The position numbers and the translations under genes are program-made. 64,000 nt of DNA from Alectryocaccobium sp964389285. Its GTDB lineage: Bacteria > Bacillota > Clostridia > Lachnospirales > Lachnospiraceae. The DNA lies in the NCBI GenBank assembly GCA_964389285.1, contig CAYMCZ010000003.1, positions 1 to 64,000 on the forward strand. The letters are read 5' to 3'. The notes under the pieces are model-generated. The model was not told the origin of the DNA. It was given only the letters and a program-made list of their open reading frames with translations, and ran no database searches. Positions 50,114 through 59,700 of the stretch are shown piece after piece. How positions within the stretch are numbered: position 1 is the first letter of the stretch; every line of letters begins with the position of its first letter.

Positions 50114-50866
50114 CTATACTGTTTTTACGCAAAGGGCGGTTATCAGTATCCGCTCCGAGTCTTTTCGGGGTTTTTCATCCGAATATCCGTTATTTATCGA
50201 CAATATCTCAAACCCCGCTTCCAAAAGCAGCCTTTGCATCATTTCCCGGGTATAAGCTCTTTGAATATGCAATTCTTCGTATTTTCGGTACAGCCCGCTT
50301 TTTTCCGGTATAAACAAAGTAAGCCGGTATTCGTTTATCAGCTCTGTTTCATCATAAAAGTTTTCCCAGATAAAACTGCCGTTCTCCCTGTTTTCGGCTA
50401 TGCATGCGTCTCCGATGCTTAAGTATTTGTATTCGGTGCTGAAATCAAAAATAAATATCCCGTCCGGATCCAGATAATTATGAACGAGGCCGAACACTTT
50501 TTTAAGTTCTTTTTCTTCGAGAATATAATTGATGCTGTCGCAGGTGCTTATTATAGCCCTCATTGTGCCGTAAAGCTCGAATTCCCTCATATCCTGACAC
50601 AGATACAGGATATCGTTCGCTGCCTTAACCCTGTGCCCGGATGCAATCTGCAGCATCCGCTCCGAAGCGTCGATTCCGGTCATATCATATCCGGAAGCCG
50701 CCAGATAACGGGTAATCTTACCCGTACCGCATCCGAGATCCAGCACGAGGCCTTCATTTATGCCGTTTTCCTTTAATTTTTTTATGATAAATCCACCCCA
50801 TGCGTCATAATCCACATTGTCCATGAATTCATCATAAACAGTTGCAAAAGCTGTATAAGTGTTCAT
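50114..50866 (-). CDS. Class I SAM-dependent methyltransferase
   Basis: This 250-residue cytoplasmic protein has motif I VLDLGCGTGKITRYLA (about 40-55), an acidic post-I residue (MTGIDASERML) and a following IISTCDSINYIL segment, as in Rossmann-fold methyltransferases of the ubiE/small-molecule type. The C-terminal part (FSTEYKYLSIGDACIAE, SFIWENFYDETELINEYRLTLF) forms the substrate lid. The substrate is unknown. It lies between the L,D-transpeptidase gene and hslO and may be transcribed from its own weak promoter or by read-through. Confidence 0.88.
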   Translation of the reverse strand: MNTYTAFATVYDEFMDNVDYDAWGGFIIKKLKENGINEGLVLDLGCGTGKITRYLAASGYDMTGIDASERMLQIASGHRVKAANDILYLCQDMREFELYGTMRAIISTCDSINYILEEKELKKVFGLVHNYLDPDGIFIFDFSTEYKYLSIGDACIAENRENGSFIWENFYDETELINEYRLTLFIPEKSGLYRKYEELHIQRAYTREMMQRLLLEAGFEILSINNGYSDEKPRKDSERILITALCVKTV

Positions 50867-50903
50867 TATTCTCTCTGAATTTAATAATTATTTCTTTCTT
50901 TTA

Positions 50904-53696
50904 TCAGAATATATGAACGGTCGTTCCTCTCGGAATAGTCGTATAAATCCACCATGCGTTAGGCTCATGCAGACGTACGCAGCCCATTGAAGCGGCCGCA
51001 TCCATAGTCCCGTCCAGAATCCTTCTCGGAGCGTCGTCCCAGTAATATATCTGTGTATGGAAGTAATAATATCCCGTTATCTGCGTAGCCCACCAGCATT
51101 TATGGCCTTCGCCGAACCAGTCAAATCTTCCGCCAATCTGATATGTTCCGGCCGGTGTGGGTGTGGACGGTTTTCCGACCACGCACGCCCAGTATTTTAT
51201 CTCGTTCCAGTTTCCTTTGGAGCCCTGGTACACGGCTACCCTGTGCAGCGACCTGTTGATAAGTATCAGATACTGGGTGCTGCTGGAGAAGCCCTGCGCC
51301 AGATTATACATTTGCTGGTTGCTGTTCAGCTTTCTCTGAGCCGTTTTTGCATTCCATGTAAATGTGCCGACGTTAAGAATCGTATTCCCGCTGTAGGCAT
51401 GTACCATAAATGTGCCGTCACTTTTGAAACTGCCGCAGTGAGCCGCTGCCGACCAGATACCGTTTCCTTTGTTTGAAGCGTCTATCCATGTAAGGTCATC
51501 CTGTCCGCCGGCAGTACTCCAAACCGCAAATCTGACAGGCGTTTTTGTGGGATTTCGGATAGAAATCGTGTGCGCGACATAATCCAATCCACCGCTTATC
51601 ATTATCGTATTATCAGCCAGCTTGAAATTATATGAAGTGCCTCCCGCGTAAGCAAACTGGCCGTTTCCGCTTGTCGCATACGCATCTATCATATATACGC
51701 CTGACTGGTTTTTATGATTCGCGGCATTTACCGTGGCTATAAATGATCCGTCCGGCTGCCTTACCGCCGAATACCATCTGATGTCGTCCTGACCGTCCTG
51801 ACTTGTCCATACCGGAACGCTGACTGCCGAAAGGCCGGATACGCTTGTATAATTACTTATCTTTATCTGGAATGTTCCCGCCTCGGCATCGGCGTTTTGC
51901 ACGGTTACGTCAGCGTTAAAATTAACCGGATCTATCAAAAGATCGTTATATGCCGAAACAAACTGATAATTCCCGCTTTTTGTCACGGCATAAATATGTA
52001 TGAAATATGCTCCTGCCGTCTTATGGTTTCTGATCGGGAGATCAAAGACAAGGCTGCCGTCGGATTCTTTTTCCATCGTGTACCATATAATATCGTCCTG
52101 ACCGCCCTTTTCGCTCCAGACTGCCGCCATGACCTTTGAAAATCCCCCCGGAATCAAAACTCCGCTGAGTCTTCCGGTGTATTCGCTTTGTTCACGGACG
52201 CTTATGCTTTCATATTTGTCCGTAAGCGTAAAGGTGCCGTTTGACGCGGCAAATTTCATGGTGCCGCTGCCCATATAAGCCATATATGAACTTTTAGCAT
52301 ATACGTCCGCCTTATATGTTCCGATCGCGAAATTATGTTTTCCCACATTTCCTTTCGCAACATAATCAGACCCCTGTTTCTCAGCCGTATACCAGTATAT
52401 GTCGCTCTGATCATCCGCACACCATACGGGTACTATCACGGAAGCGTCCTTTGGAAGGTTTTTGATGCCGCTTACGGTCACGGTAAATGTCCCCGTCGCC
52501 TGATCCGCCGCGGCCGTCACATTCTGCGCCGAAGCGCCTTTGATCTCAAACGTCGTGCTGCCCATATAGACCATGGCTCCGCCTGCGGAAGAGGCATATA
52601 CATCGGCAAAGCAGTTCCCGCTGTGTTTTAAAAAAGCGGTGCTGAATGTCGCGCTGTAATTATTTGCGTCATCGGCGGTCATGTCTATCCATCTGAGATC
52701 GTCCTGACCGCCTGCTTCGCTCCAGACAGGCACCGTCATGCGGCTGATGCCCGGCGGTATATCATCGGCTGATATCGTCACCGTACAGGTGCCCCCGTCT
52801 TCATCGACGCTTGCAACCGGCTCCCGGGGGCCAACACTGAAATCAGTTGTTATGCCGTCTGCATAATTCATAAAGCCGTTATTGTCCGTCACATATACGT
52901 CCGAATAATATTTCGCCCAGTCATATTTATGGTTTGAAATATTTACCGTGATTTCATAAGCGCCGTCAGAACCCGCGGATGCCTCATACCAGTGAATGTT
53001 TGACTGGTCGCTTTTGCTCCATGTCGGAACCACGACTCTTTTTACTCCTGCGGGAGAATCTATGTCGCTTATTTTTATAACAGCCGTTCCGGCTTTTTTA
53101 TCCTGACCTGCAAGCGTGACCTTTGCGCTTCTTGCAGCCCCGACGTCAAATGAAAAGCTGAAAATGTGGCTGTAAACGCCGTCTTTATCGATCTTATAAA
53201 AATCAGCGAAATATTTGCCCGGATCTTTATAATCCGAAATATTTATGACTGCCTCGACCGTTCCGTCAGCTTTTGCCGAAGCACTGTTCCATATTATGTC
53301 ATCCTGCCCGCCTTTTTCGCTCCAGACCGGAACCGTCACCCTTTCTCCGTCTTTCAGCGAAACATTCTGAAGCTCAATCGTATAAGTCGTATGACTTTCG
53401 TTAAATGCGGCCGATTTTAAGCTGACCTGAGGGTCAGACTGCGCTTCTAAGGTTTCCGGATTTTGAGAATCGTTTTCTTCGGCGTAAAGCTCCGTATTTG
53501 AAGGAAGTTCTTCGTTATAAATAATCACTTCTTCCGAAAGTTCGGGATTTTCTGATGTTTCCGAGATTTCTTCCGAGGTTGATTCAGTTACGGGCATAGA
53601 ATCGTCAGCCATGGCCGTCAGCGCGGAAGCCGGAATGCCGACCGAAAGCATGAATGTCATTACCAGAGCCGAAATCTGTTTGAATCTCTTTTTCAT
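50904..53696 (-). CDS. Secreted L,D-transpeptidase with seven GBS-Bsp-like repeats
   Basis: This 930-residue exported protein has a signal peptide, an acidic Ser/Glu-rich linker (about 33-90), seven GBS-Bsp-like repeats (about 95-765) and a C-terminal YkuD-type L,D-transpeptidase domain (about 800-930). Each repeat carries a VPVWS..GGQDDI.W core; repeats 2 and 4 have the variant DQS(N/D)I.W. The catalytic cysteine lies in SMGCVRL, with methionine where many enzymes have histidine. Such enzymes form 3-3 peptidoglycan cross-links or attach proteins to the wall. The repeats probably bind the cell surface. It is the closest relative, by repeat order, of the next gene upstream, from which it has diverged in the catalytic domain. 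Confidence 0.9.
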   Translation of the reverse strand: MKKRFKQISALVMTFMLSVGIPASALTAMADDSMPVTESTSEEISETSENPELSEEVIIYNEELPSNTELYAEENDSQNPETLEAQSDPQVSLKSAAFNESHTTYTIELQNVSLKDGERVTVPVWSEKGGQDDIIWNSASAKADGTVEAVINISDYKDPGKYFADFYKIDKDGVYSHIFSFSFDVGAARSAKVTLAGQDKKAGTAVIKISDIDSPAGVKRVVVPTWSKSDQSNIHWYEASAGSDGAYEITVNISNHKYDWAKYYSDVYVTDNNGFMNYADGITTDFSVGPREPVASVDEDGGTCTVTISADDIPPGISRMTVPVWSEAGGQDDLRWIDMTADDANNYSATFSTAFLKHSGNCFADVYASSAGGAMVYMGSTTFEIKGASAQNVTAAADQATGTFTVTVSGIKNLPKDASVIVPVWCADDQSDIYWYTAEKQGSDYVAKGNVGKHNFAIGTYKADVYAKSSYMAYMGSGTMKFAASNGTFTLTDKYESISVREQSEYTGRLSGVLIPGGFSKVMAAVWSEKGGQDDIIWYTMEKESDGSLVFDLPIRNHKTAGAYFIHIYAVTKSGNYQFVSAYNDLLIDPVNFNADVTVQNADAEAGTFQIKISNYTSVSGLSAVSVPVWTSQDGQDDIRWYSAVRQPDGSFIATVNAANHKNQSGVYMIDAYATSGNGQFAYAGGTSYNFKLADNTIMISGGLDYVAHTISIRNPTKTPVRFAVWSTAGGQDDLTWIDASNKGNGIWSAAAHCGSFKSDGTFMVHAYSGNTILNVGTFTWNAKTAQRKLNSNQQMYNLAQGFSSSTQYLILINRSLHRVAVYQGSKGNWNEIKYWACVVGKPSTPTPAGTYQIGGRFDWFGEGHKCWWATQITGYYYFHTQIYYWDDAPRRILDGTMDAAASMGCVRLHEPNAWWIYTTIPRGTTVHIF

Positions 53697-53734
53697 TGAG
53701 GCTACCTCTCTGCAGGATTGTTTTCAATTAATTA

Positions 53735-53763
53735 ATAATACAACATGTAGTAATTATTATCAA
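53735..53763 (-). promoter_or_regulatory. Promoter of the L,D-transpeptidase gene
   Basis: On the minus strand TTGATA (53758-53763), 17 bases and TATTAT (53735-53740) lie about 38 bases ahead of the ATG. It begins just past the stop of the upstream NlpC/P60 gene, so the two paralogues can be transcribed separately. Confidence 0.7.
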
Positions 53764-53765
53764 TA

Positions 53766-56687
53766 TTATCTGTAATGCAGTTTATCCGCCGGTATTCTGT
53801 ATACCCAGTTGTAAGAGCCTGCAAACGGATACACCGAGACCTCATCTCCCGAGGCGTCGTCATCCGTCGCTCCCGAGGGCCCTCTTGCCTCCACGGTCTT
53901 TCCGTTTCCGATGTAAATCGCCACATGAGCATCCCCGTCGTCCGTATAACGGTACAGGATATCGCCGGCTTTTAATGAAGCCGCGCCCATAAACGGCATT
54001 TCTATGCATCCGACTTCGTTTTTCAGCGTATCCTGATATCTTTTGCTCAGATAAATGTAGCCCCAACCTATCGGATCATCCTGTATGAAATCGCCGTAAC
54101 CGCAGTAAGTAAGCGTAAGTCCGACAAGCCCCGCGCAGCTTATTGTCCTCGGCCATGTGTGCCCGTATCCTATGGAATCATCTTTGGCTATGTTTATGGC
54201 ACACTGGATGAAATCTATGTTTGAGTCCGTCCCGTAAAGATATTTTTCCAGAAAACCCGGAGAAACGTCTATTTTAAATGCAGTACCTGAAAGCAGTTTG
54301 TTTCCTGCATATACATGAGCATAACATTTGCCGCTGTGCTTCATGTCGAATACATTTATTTCGGCCTTCCAAATCTTCGATGACTCTTTTTTCATATCAT
54401 ACCATCTGAGATCGTCCTGTCCGCCTGTGTCAGACCAGACTGCAACGCTTGTCGGCGTGTCCGAAGGGTCATAAATATATATAACCTGTGTGCTTTTTCC
54501 GTTTTGGTCGGCTGTCATTATCATGTTTTGCCTGAGGCTGCACTCATACGATGATGCCCCGACAAAAGAAAACACCCCGTTCCCGGCAGTCGCATAAACA
54601 TGAATATTATAAACTCCGCCTTCGTTTTTATGATTTGCGGGAGAAACAACCGCTACAAATGAACCGTCGCTTTGCTCGTATGCCTTATACCATTTTATAT
54701 CGTCCTGACCGTCCCTGACTGTCCATACGGGAACCGACACCGAACCGACTCCCGACAGGCTTTCAGCCTCAGTTATCCTCACACTGAAAGCCGCGTTGTC
54801 ACCCTCAGGCTCTTCTATGCTGATCTTCGCCCTGATACTGCCGTCAATGCTGAGTCCGGCGCTGCCCGTCAGATAATGATAACTTCCGTCTTTTGCAATG
54901 CCGTAAACATCCGCAAAATATCTGCCAGCGGTTTTATGATTGCTTATCGGCAGGAAAAATGCGTACATGCCCCCTTTTGGCGTCATATTATACCATCTGA
55001 GATCGTCCTGTCCGTCCGCTTCGCTCCATACGGCGGCTTTTACGGCACTAAGCCCTCCGGGATAAGAAAGGCTTTTAAGTGTTCCGGTAAATTCCGTCTG
55101 CTCTTTATTTACCTCACCCTCATAATTATCCGTAAATACCAGCTCGCCGACGTAAGCTGTGAATGTCATGGCAGTTTCTCCCATGAATTCCATGCCCCTG
55201 CTTTTCGCATATACGTGAGCCTTATAAGTTCCGACGGCATACCCGTGGTTTGCAACGCTGCCCTCTGCTACATATTTTGCACCTTTTTTCACCGCTTTGT
55301 ACCATATGATGTCGCTCTGGTCTTTAGCGCACCAAACGGGAACATATACCTCGGCACCCTCAGGCAGGTTAGAAATGCCGCTTATGGTTACGGTAAATCT
55401 GCCCGATTCATTATCGGTAACGGGAATGATCTTTTCCGCCGCCGCCTGTTCGATCACAAAATCCGCTCCCGTGACATAGTTCATTTTTCCGTTTGCGGCT
55501 CTTGCATACACGTCCGCAAAACATCTTCCCGTATGCTTAATAAATCCCGTATCAAATGTTGTCGAAAACGTATTGTTCCTTGTGTCCGCAGTCATTTCTA
55601 TCCATTTCAGATCGTCCTGACCGTCTTTTTCGCTCCATACGGGCAGCATCATTTTCTGAAATCCGTCCGGTATTACATCTGTTTTAAGCGTTATGGCGCA
55701 GGTGCTTTCTTTTGTATTCAGGCTTATTTCCGGCTGACCGGCAGTGACCGTGAAATCCGAGAGAGTTCCGCCCACATAACCCAAAAAACCGTTTTCGTCC
55801 CGGACATAGACATCCGAAAAATAATTTGCCCATTCATACATGTGATCGGCAACATTAAATGAGAGTTCATACGAGCCGTCGTCATTTCGCTTAGCAGCAT
55901 ACCAGACGAGATTCGACTGGTCGCCCCTGCTCCATGTAGGAACCATAACACCCGTTATTCCTTCCGGAGAGTCTATATCGCTTATTTTAATAACGGCCGT
56001 TCCACTCTTTTTATCCAGGCTTACAGGCGTGACAATCGCGCTGCCTGCGGTTTCAACATAAAAAACAGTGCCGCAGATAAAACTGAATTCGCCGTCTTTG
56101 CTTACCTTATAGAAATCGACAAAAAACCTGCCGGGGCTTTTGTAATCCGCAATATTTATTTCAACCTCTGTCGTACCGTCGTCTTTAACAAGAGCCCGGT
56201 TCCATTTTATATCGTCCTGACCGCCTGTTTCGCTCCATACGGGAACCGCGATCCACTCCCCCTCTTCAAGGGAGATATCCCGCAGGTCTATGGTATATGT
56301 CCTGTAATCGGGGCTGAAGTCCTGCCGGATAATATTCGGGTCGTAAGGAAGCGGTTCCTCTTCTTCAGCATACAAGACTTCCGTCTGATCTTCTGTTATG
56401 TCCGCATCATTATTCTCCGAAAGTTCCCGTATCGTATACGGATCCGCGTTTTCAGGATCCAGGCCGGGCGTTATGGCCTGAGTCTCATCGGATGAATAGT
56501 TCGGGTTTTCAATGTCCTGACCGTAATGTGCGTATTCTTCATCACTCTCAAAAGAAGAACCTTCTGTTCCTTCCATAGATTCGGCCGCGTTTTCCCCGGC
56601 CTTTGCCGTTGCCGGTACGGATAAAACACCCGTAACCAGTCCGGCAGATAAAACTATTGCCGCATATTTTTTTAATATCTTATTCAT
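53766..56687 (-). CDS. Secreted NlpC/P60-like hydrolase with seven GBS-Bsp-like repeats
   Basis: This 973-residue exported protein has a signal peptide, an acidic linker (about 30-115), seven GBS-Bsp-like repeats (about 125-790) and a C-terminal cysteine-hydrolase domain of the NlpC/P60 type (about 820-973). The catalytic cysteine is in ISCAGLVGLTL and the histidine in GDAHVAIYIG. Such domains cleave peptidoglycan stem peptides. Its repeats follow the same order and spacing as those of the L,D-transpeptidase next to it, including the DQS variant at repeats 2 and 4, so the pair arose by duplication followed by domain exchange. The start at 56687 has GGAG 6 bases upstream; a longer frame from 56726 is less likely. 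Confidence 0.88.
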   Translation of the reverse strand: MNKILKKYAAIVLSAGLVTGVLSVPATAKAGENAAESMEGTEGSSFESDEEYAHYGQDIENPNYSSDETQAITPGLDPENADPYTIRELSENNDADITEDQTEVLYAEEEEPLPYDPNIIRQDFSPDYRTYTIDLRDISLEEGEWIAVPVWSETGGQDDIKWNRALVKDDGTTEVEINIADYKSPGRFFVDFYKVSKDGEFSFICGTVFYVETAGSAIVTPVSLDKKSGTAVIKISDIDSPEGITGVMVPTWSRGDQSNLVWYAAKRNDDGSYELSFNVADHMYEWANYFSDVYVRDENGFLGYVGGTLSDFTVTAGQPEISLNTKESTCAITLKTDVIPDGFQKMMLPVWSEKDGQDDLKWIEMTADTRNNTFSTTFDTGFIKHTGRCFADVYARAANGKMNYVTGADFVIEQAAAEKIIPVTDNESGRFTVTISGISNLPEGAEVYVPVWCAKDQSDIIWYKAVKKGAKYVAEGSVANHGYAVGTYKAHVYAKSRGMEFMGETAMTFTAYVGELVFTDNYEGEVNKEQTEFTGTLKSLSYPGGLSAVKAAVWSEADGQDDLRWYNMTPKGGMYAFFLPISNHKTAGRYFADVYGIAKDGSYHYLTGSAGLSIDGSIRAKISIEEPEGDNAAFSVRITEAESLSGVGSVSVPVWTVRDGQDDIKWYKAYEQSDGSFVAVVSPANHKNEGGVYNIHVYATAGNGVFSFVGASSYECSLRQNMIMTADQNGKSTQVIYIYDPSDTPTSVAVWSDTGGQDDLRWYDMKKESSKIWKAEINVFDMKHSGKCYAHVYAGNKLLSGTAFKIDVSPGFLEKYLYGTDSNIDFIQCAINIAKDDSIGYGHTWPRTISCAGLVGLTLTYCGYGDFIQDDPIGWGYIYLSKRYQDTLKNEVGCIEMPFMGAASLKAGDILYRYTDDGDAHVAIYIGNGKTVEARGPSGATDDDASGDEVSVYPFAGSYNWVYRIPADKLHYR

Positions 56688-56704
56688 AATTATCTCCGTC
56701 AATA

Positions 56705-56733
56705 TTGAATACAAATCCATAATCATGTATAAT
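56705..56733 (+). promoter_or_regulatory. cotH-like gene promoter
   Basis: TTGAAT (56705-56710), a 17-base spacer and TATAAT (56728-56733) lie about 42 bases ahead of the CotH protein ATG. The -10 sits inside the leader of the divergent NlpC/P60 gene. Confidence 0.65.
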
Positions 56734-56752
56734 TATTTCACGTTTAAATACA

Positions 56753-56781
56753 ATTATATCACAAGGAAGCCGCAAATGAAA
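56753..56781 (-). promoter_or_regulatory. Promoter of the NlpC/P60 gene
   Basis: On the minus strand an extended -10 TGATATAAT (-10 at 56753-56758) with a poor -35 (TTTCAT, 56776-56781) gives a start near 56746. The -35 overlaps the start codon of the divergent CotH gene. The two promoters face each other. Confidence 0.5.
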
Positions 56782-59700
56782 AAGAAACTTTTAAGACGCA
56801 TCACATCTGTTTTAATTGTCTTTTGTCTGTTAATCACATTGCTTCCCTGTACGGCTCTTGCTTCGGAAATACTTTCGGAAGAGACGATCACGGATGAGGC
56901 GGCAGCTTCTTCGGATGATTCGGACATCTCTTTTGAAGAAACGCAGGAGGATTCCGTTTCTTCATATGAACCCGAAATATCAGAGCCGGATTCTTCCGAA
57001 AAGACGCCTGATATTTCCGAGGATAAAATTGATATTTCCGAAGAACCGGACGAAGTTGAAGAGTTCATTTTACAGGAAGATCCCGATGAAGATACGATTG
57101 ACCCTTCCTTTGAAGAAACCGGTATTTTCGCCTGCCATGTCATCGACAACAACGGCACAAGGGTAAATGCCTGGTATGACGATTCATCAAATATTTATTA
57201 TCTTTTTCTGACAAACGCATGCTCCGTACCCGATATCACGCTTAATATAACCGGCGTTATTATCAAAACTTCCTCAAACGGTACGCTGGATAAAACCAAA
57301 AACACGCTGAAAAACGGCTTTTCCGGCTCCGGAGCCGCCGTCACTTTAACAGATAAGGACGGATTTAAATACAATGTAACCGTTCTTCAGTCAGGTCTTC
57401 CCAGCCTGAATATCACCCTTAGCGGCACGGATCTTTCCACTATTCACTCGGGCTCCAAAACCGTTAAATATTCCGGAAATTCCGTTGTTCTGACCGATGA
57501 GGCAGGAAATCTCTCTTTAACTCAGACAGACGTTCAGATAAAAGGCCGCGGCAATACCAGCTGGCGCTATTCCGATAAAAGACCCTATCAGATTAAATTC
57601 AACAAAAAGCAAAGTGTTCTCGGCATGGCCAAAGCAAAAAAATGGATACTTCTTGCCAACGCCTTTGACGATACCCTGATCCGCAATCAGGTAGCTTTCT
57701 ATATGGCCGAAAGCTTAGGCATGCCTTATGTGCCGGACTATAAAAACGTGGATCTTTGGATAGACGGTGAATACCGCGGTTCTTATGCCATCGGAGAAAA
57801 AGTGGAAATAGACGGCAGCCGCTTAAATCTTACTTCCTCAACCGGCGTTATAGTGGAACAGGACGACGCTTATTATAAAGAAACGGAGCACTGGTTTTAT
57901 CATGCCGGAACAGATCACCACTACGCCCTGCAGGAGGCCGCTGATGAAACCATGCCGGGCCTTGCCGCCGAGGGAATGTCGCAGTTCAGCACGAAGCTTA
58001 CCGCTTTCTGGAATTATATTTCAAACACAAATCCTTCATCCATAACCCTGGCAGCCCTTGACCGGTACGTTGATGTCGATTCTCTTGCAAAATGGTATAT
58101 AGTAAATGAATATACCTCCAACTGCGAATCCTATACCACGAGCTGTTTCTGGTATCTGGACGGCCCGGGCGACGTGCTTCATATGGGTCCGGTCTGGGAT
58201 TTTGACATAAGTCTCGGAAATTCCATTAAACTTAATTCCGTCACGCTTACCTACGGAAAGAATTATCATTCTTTATTTGTAAGACTGATGAACATACCCG
58301 CTTTTTCCGACTATGTCCGCTTTGTTTATACTACCTACAGCGGTAGTATCCAAAACATGGCCAACTACGCCGCCTCACTCGGAAGCACCATATCCGCGTC
58401 CGCGGACATGAATTACATCAGATGGAAAAGCTTAGGCAAAGCCAACCTTAAACCGGACGAAAATTCAAAAACATTTGCTCCGACTTATAATCAGGCAGTC
58501 TCACAGCTTACCGACTGGCTCACGAGGCGTTACTCCGCGTTCAGCAGCATTATAGAAAACAATTCCGATATTTCGGTTGTTACGGCGCAGTACACCGAAT
58601 ACAACGGCCAGCTGAAAGTTTTCGCAACCAATACTTCCGGATACTCCAACATTTCCGTCGCCATCTGGAGCGCCGCAGGCGGACAGGATGATATCGTATG
58701 GTACAATGCCCAAAGAGACGCTTACGGAACGGCGGGCCTTACCGCATATCCCTGCCTCCATAAAAAAGATACCGGTTATTATCATGTGCATGTTTACGGC
58801 ACCATAAACGGAAGACTGCAGTTTATAGGCGCAAAAACCGTTCTGGTCTCCTCCATAAAAGCCGTCGAGGCTTCGGCGGTCAAAGAAGAAGACAACAACT
58901 CTCTTTATGTGAGCGCGAAATGCGCCTTCGGTTATACCGAAGTCAGGGCCGCGGTATGGGGCGAGGCAAACGGTCAGAACGACCTGAAATGGTATTCCAT
59001 GAAAAGGACGGGCGAGGGCAGTTATTATTTAACCTGCGACCTGCTTTCACATAATGAAACCGGAAAATATTTTATAGACCTGTACGGATATTACAACGGC
59101 AGATTATATTATCTTGCCGGCAAAACGATAACCGCGGACCGGCTTCTCAAACCGACAGCGGCGGCAGCTTTAAGCGGCGACGGTCATTCCGTGAAACTGA
59201 AACTGACAAACAGCCCGGGCTATGACAGCGTATCTTTTGCCGTATGGGGCGATAAAAATGCTCAGAACGACCTGAAATGGTACGCCGGTTCCAAAGACTC
59301 AAGGGGCATCTGGAATTACACGGCTTATCTCGCGGATCATAACGAAACCGGCACATATCACGTGCATATTTACGGCCGGAAAGGATCGGCAAATACTTTC
59401 ATCACTGCCGTATATTTCGACGTCGAAAGCCTGTATCGGCACAACATTAAAGCCATGCTCTCCGGCTCAGGCAAAACACTCAGGACAGATATAGATGTTT
59501 CGGATTCATTCGGCGCGGTAAAGGCGGCGATCTGGAGTAAAAACGGCGGCCAGAATGATCTCAGATGGATTGACGCCAAAAAGAATTCCGATAATACATG
59601 GACCGTGCTTGAATCCATCTCCGCCCACAAAGATACCGGGATATACTATATTGACATCTACGGTGTTCAAAACGGCAAACTCAGGATTATGAGCGGCACA

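Noticed and set aside
54672..55862. A long plus-strand frame opposite the NlpC/P60 repeat region
   Set aside because: It mirrors the GBS-Bsp-like repeats, whose periodic codon use keeps the antisense frame open. No start signal or domain is seen.
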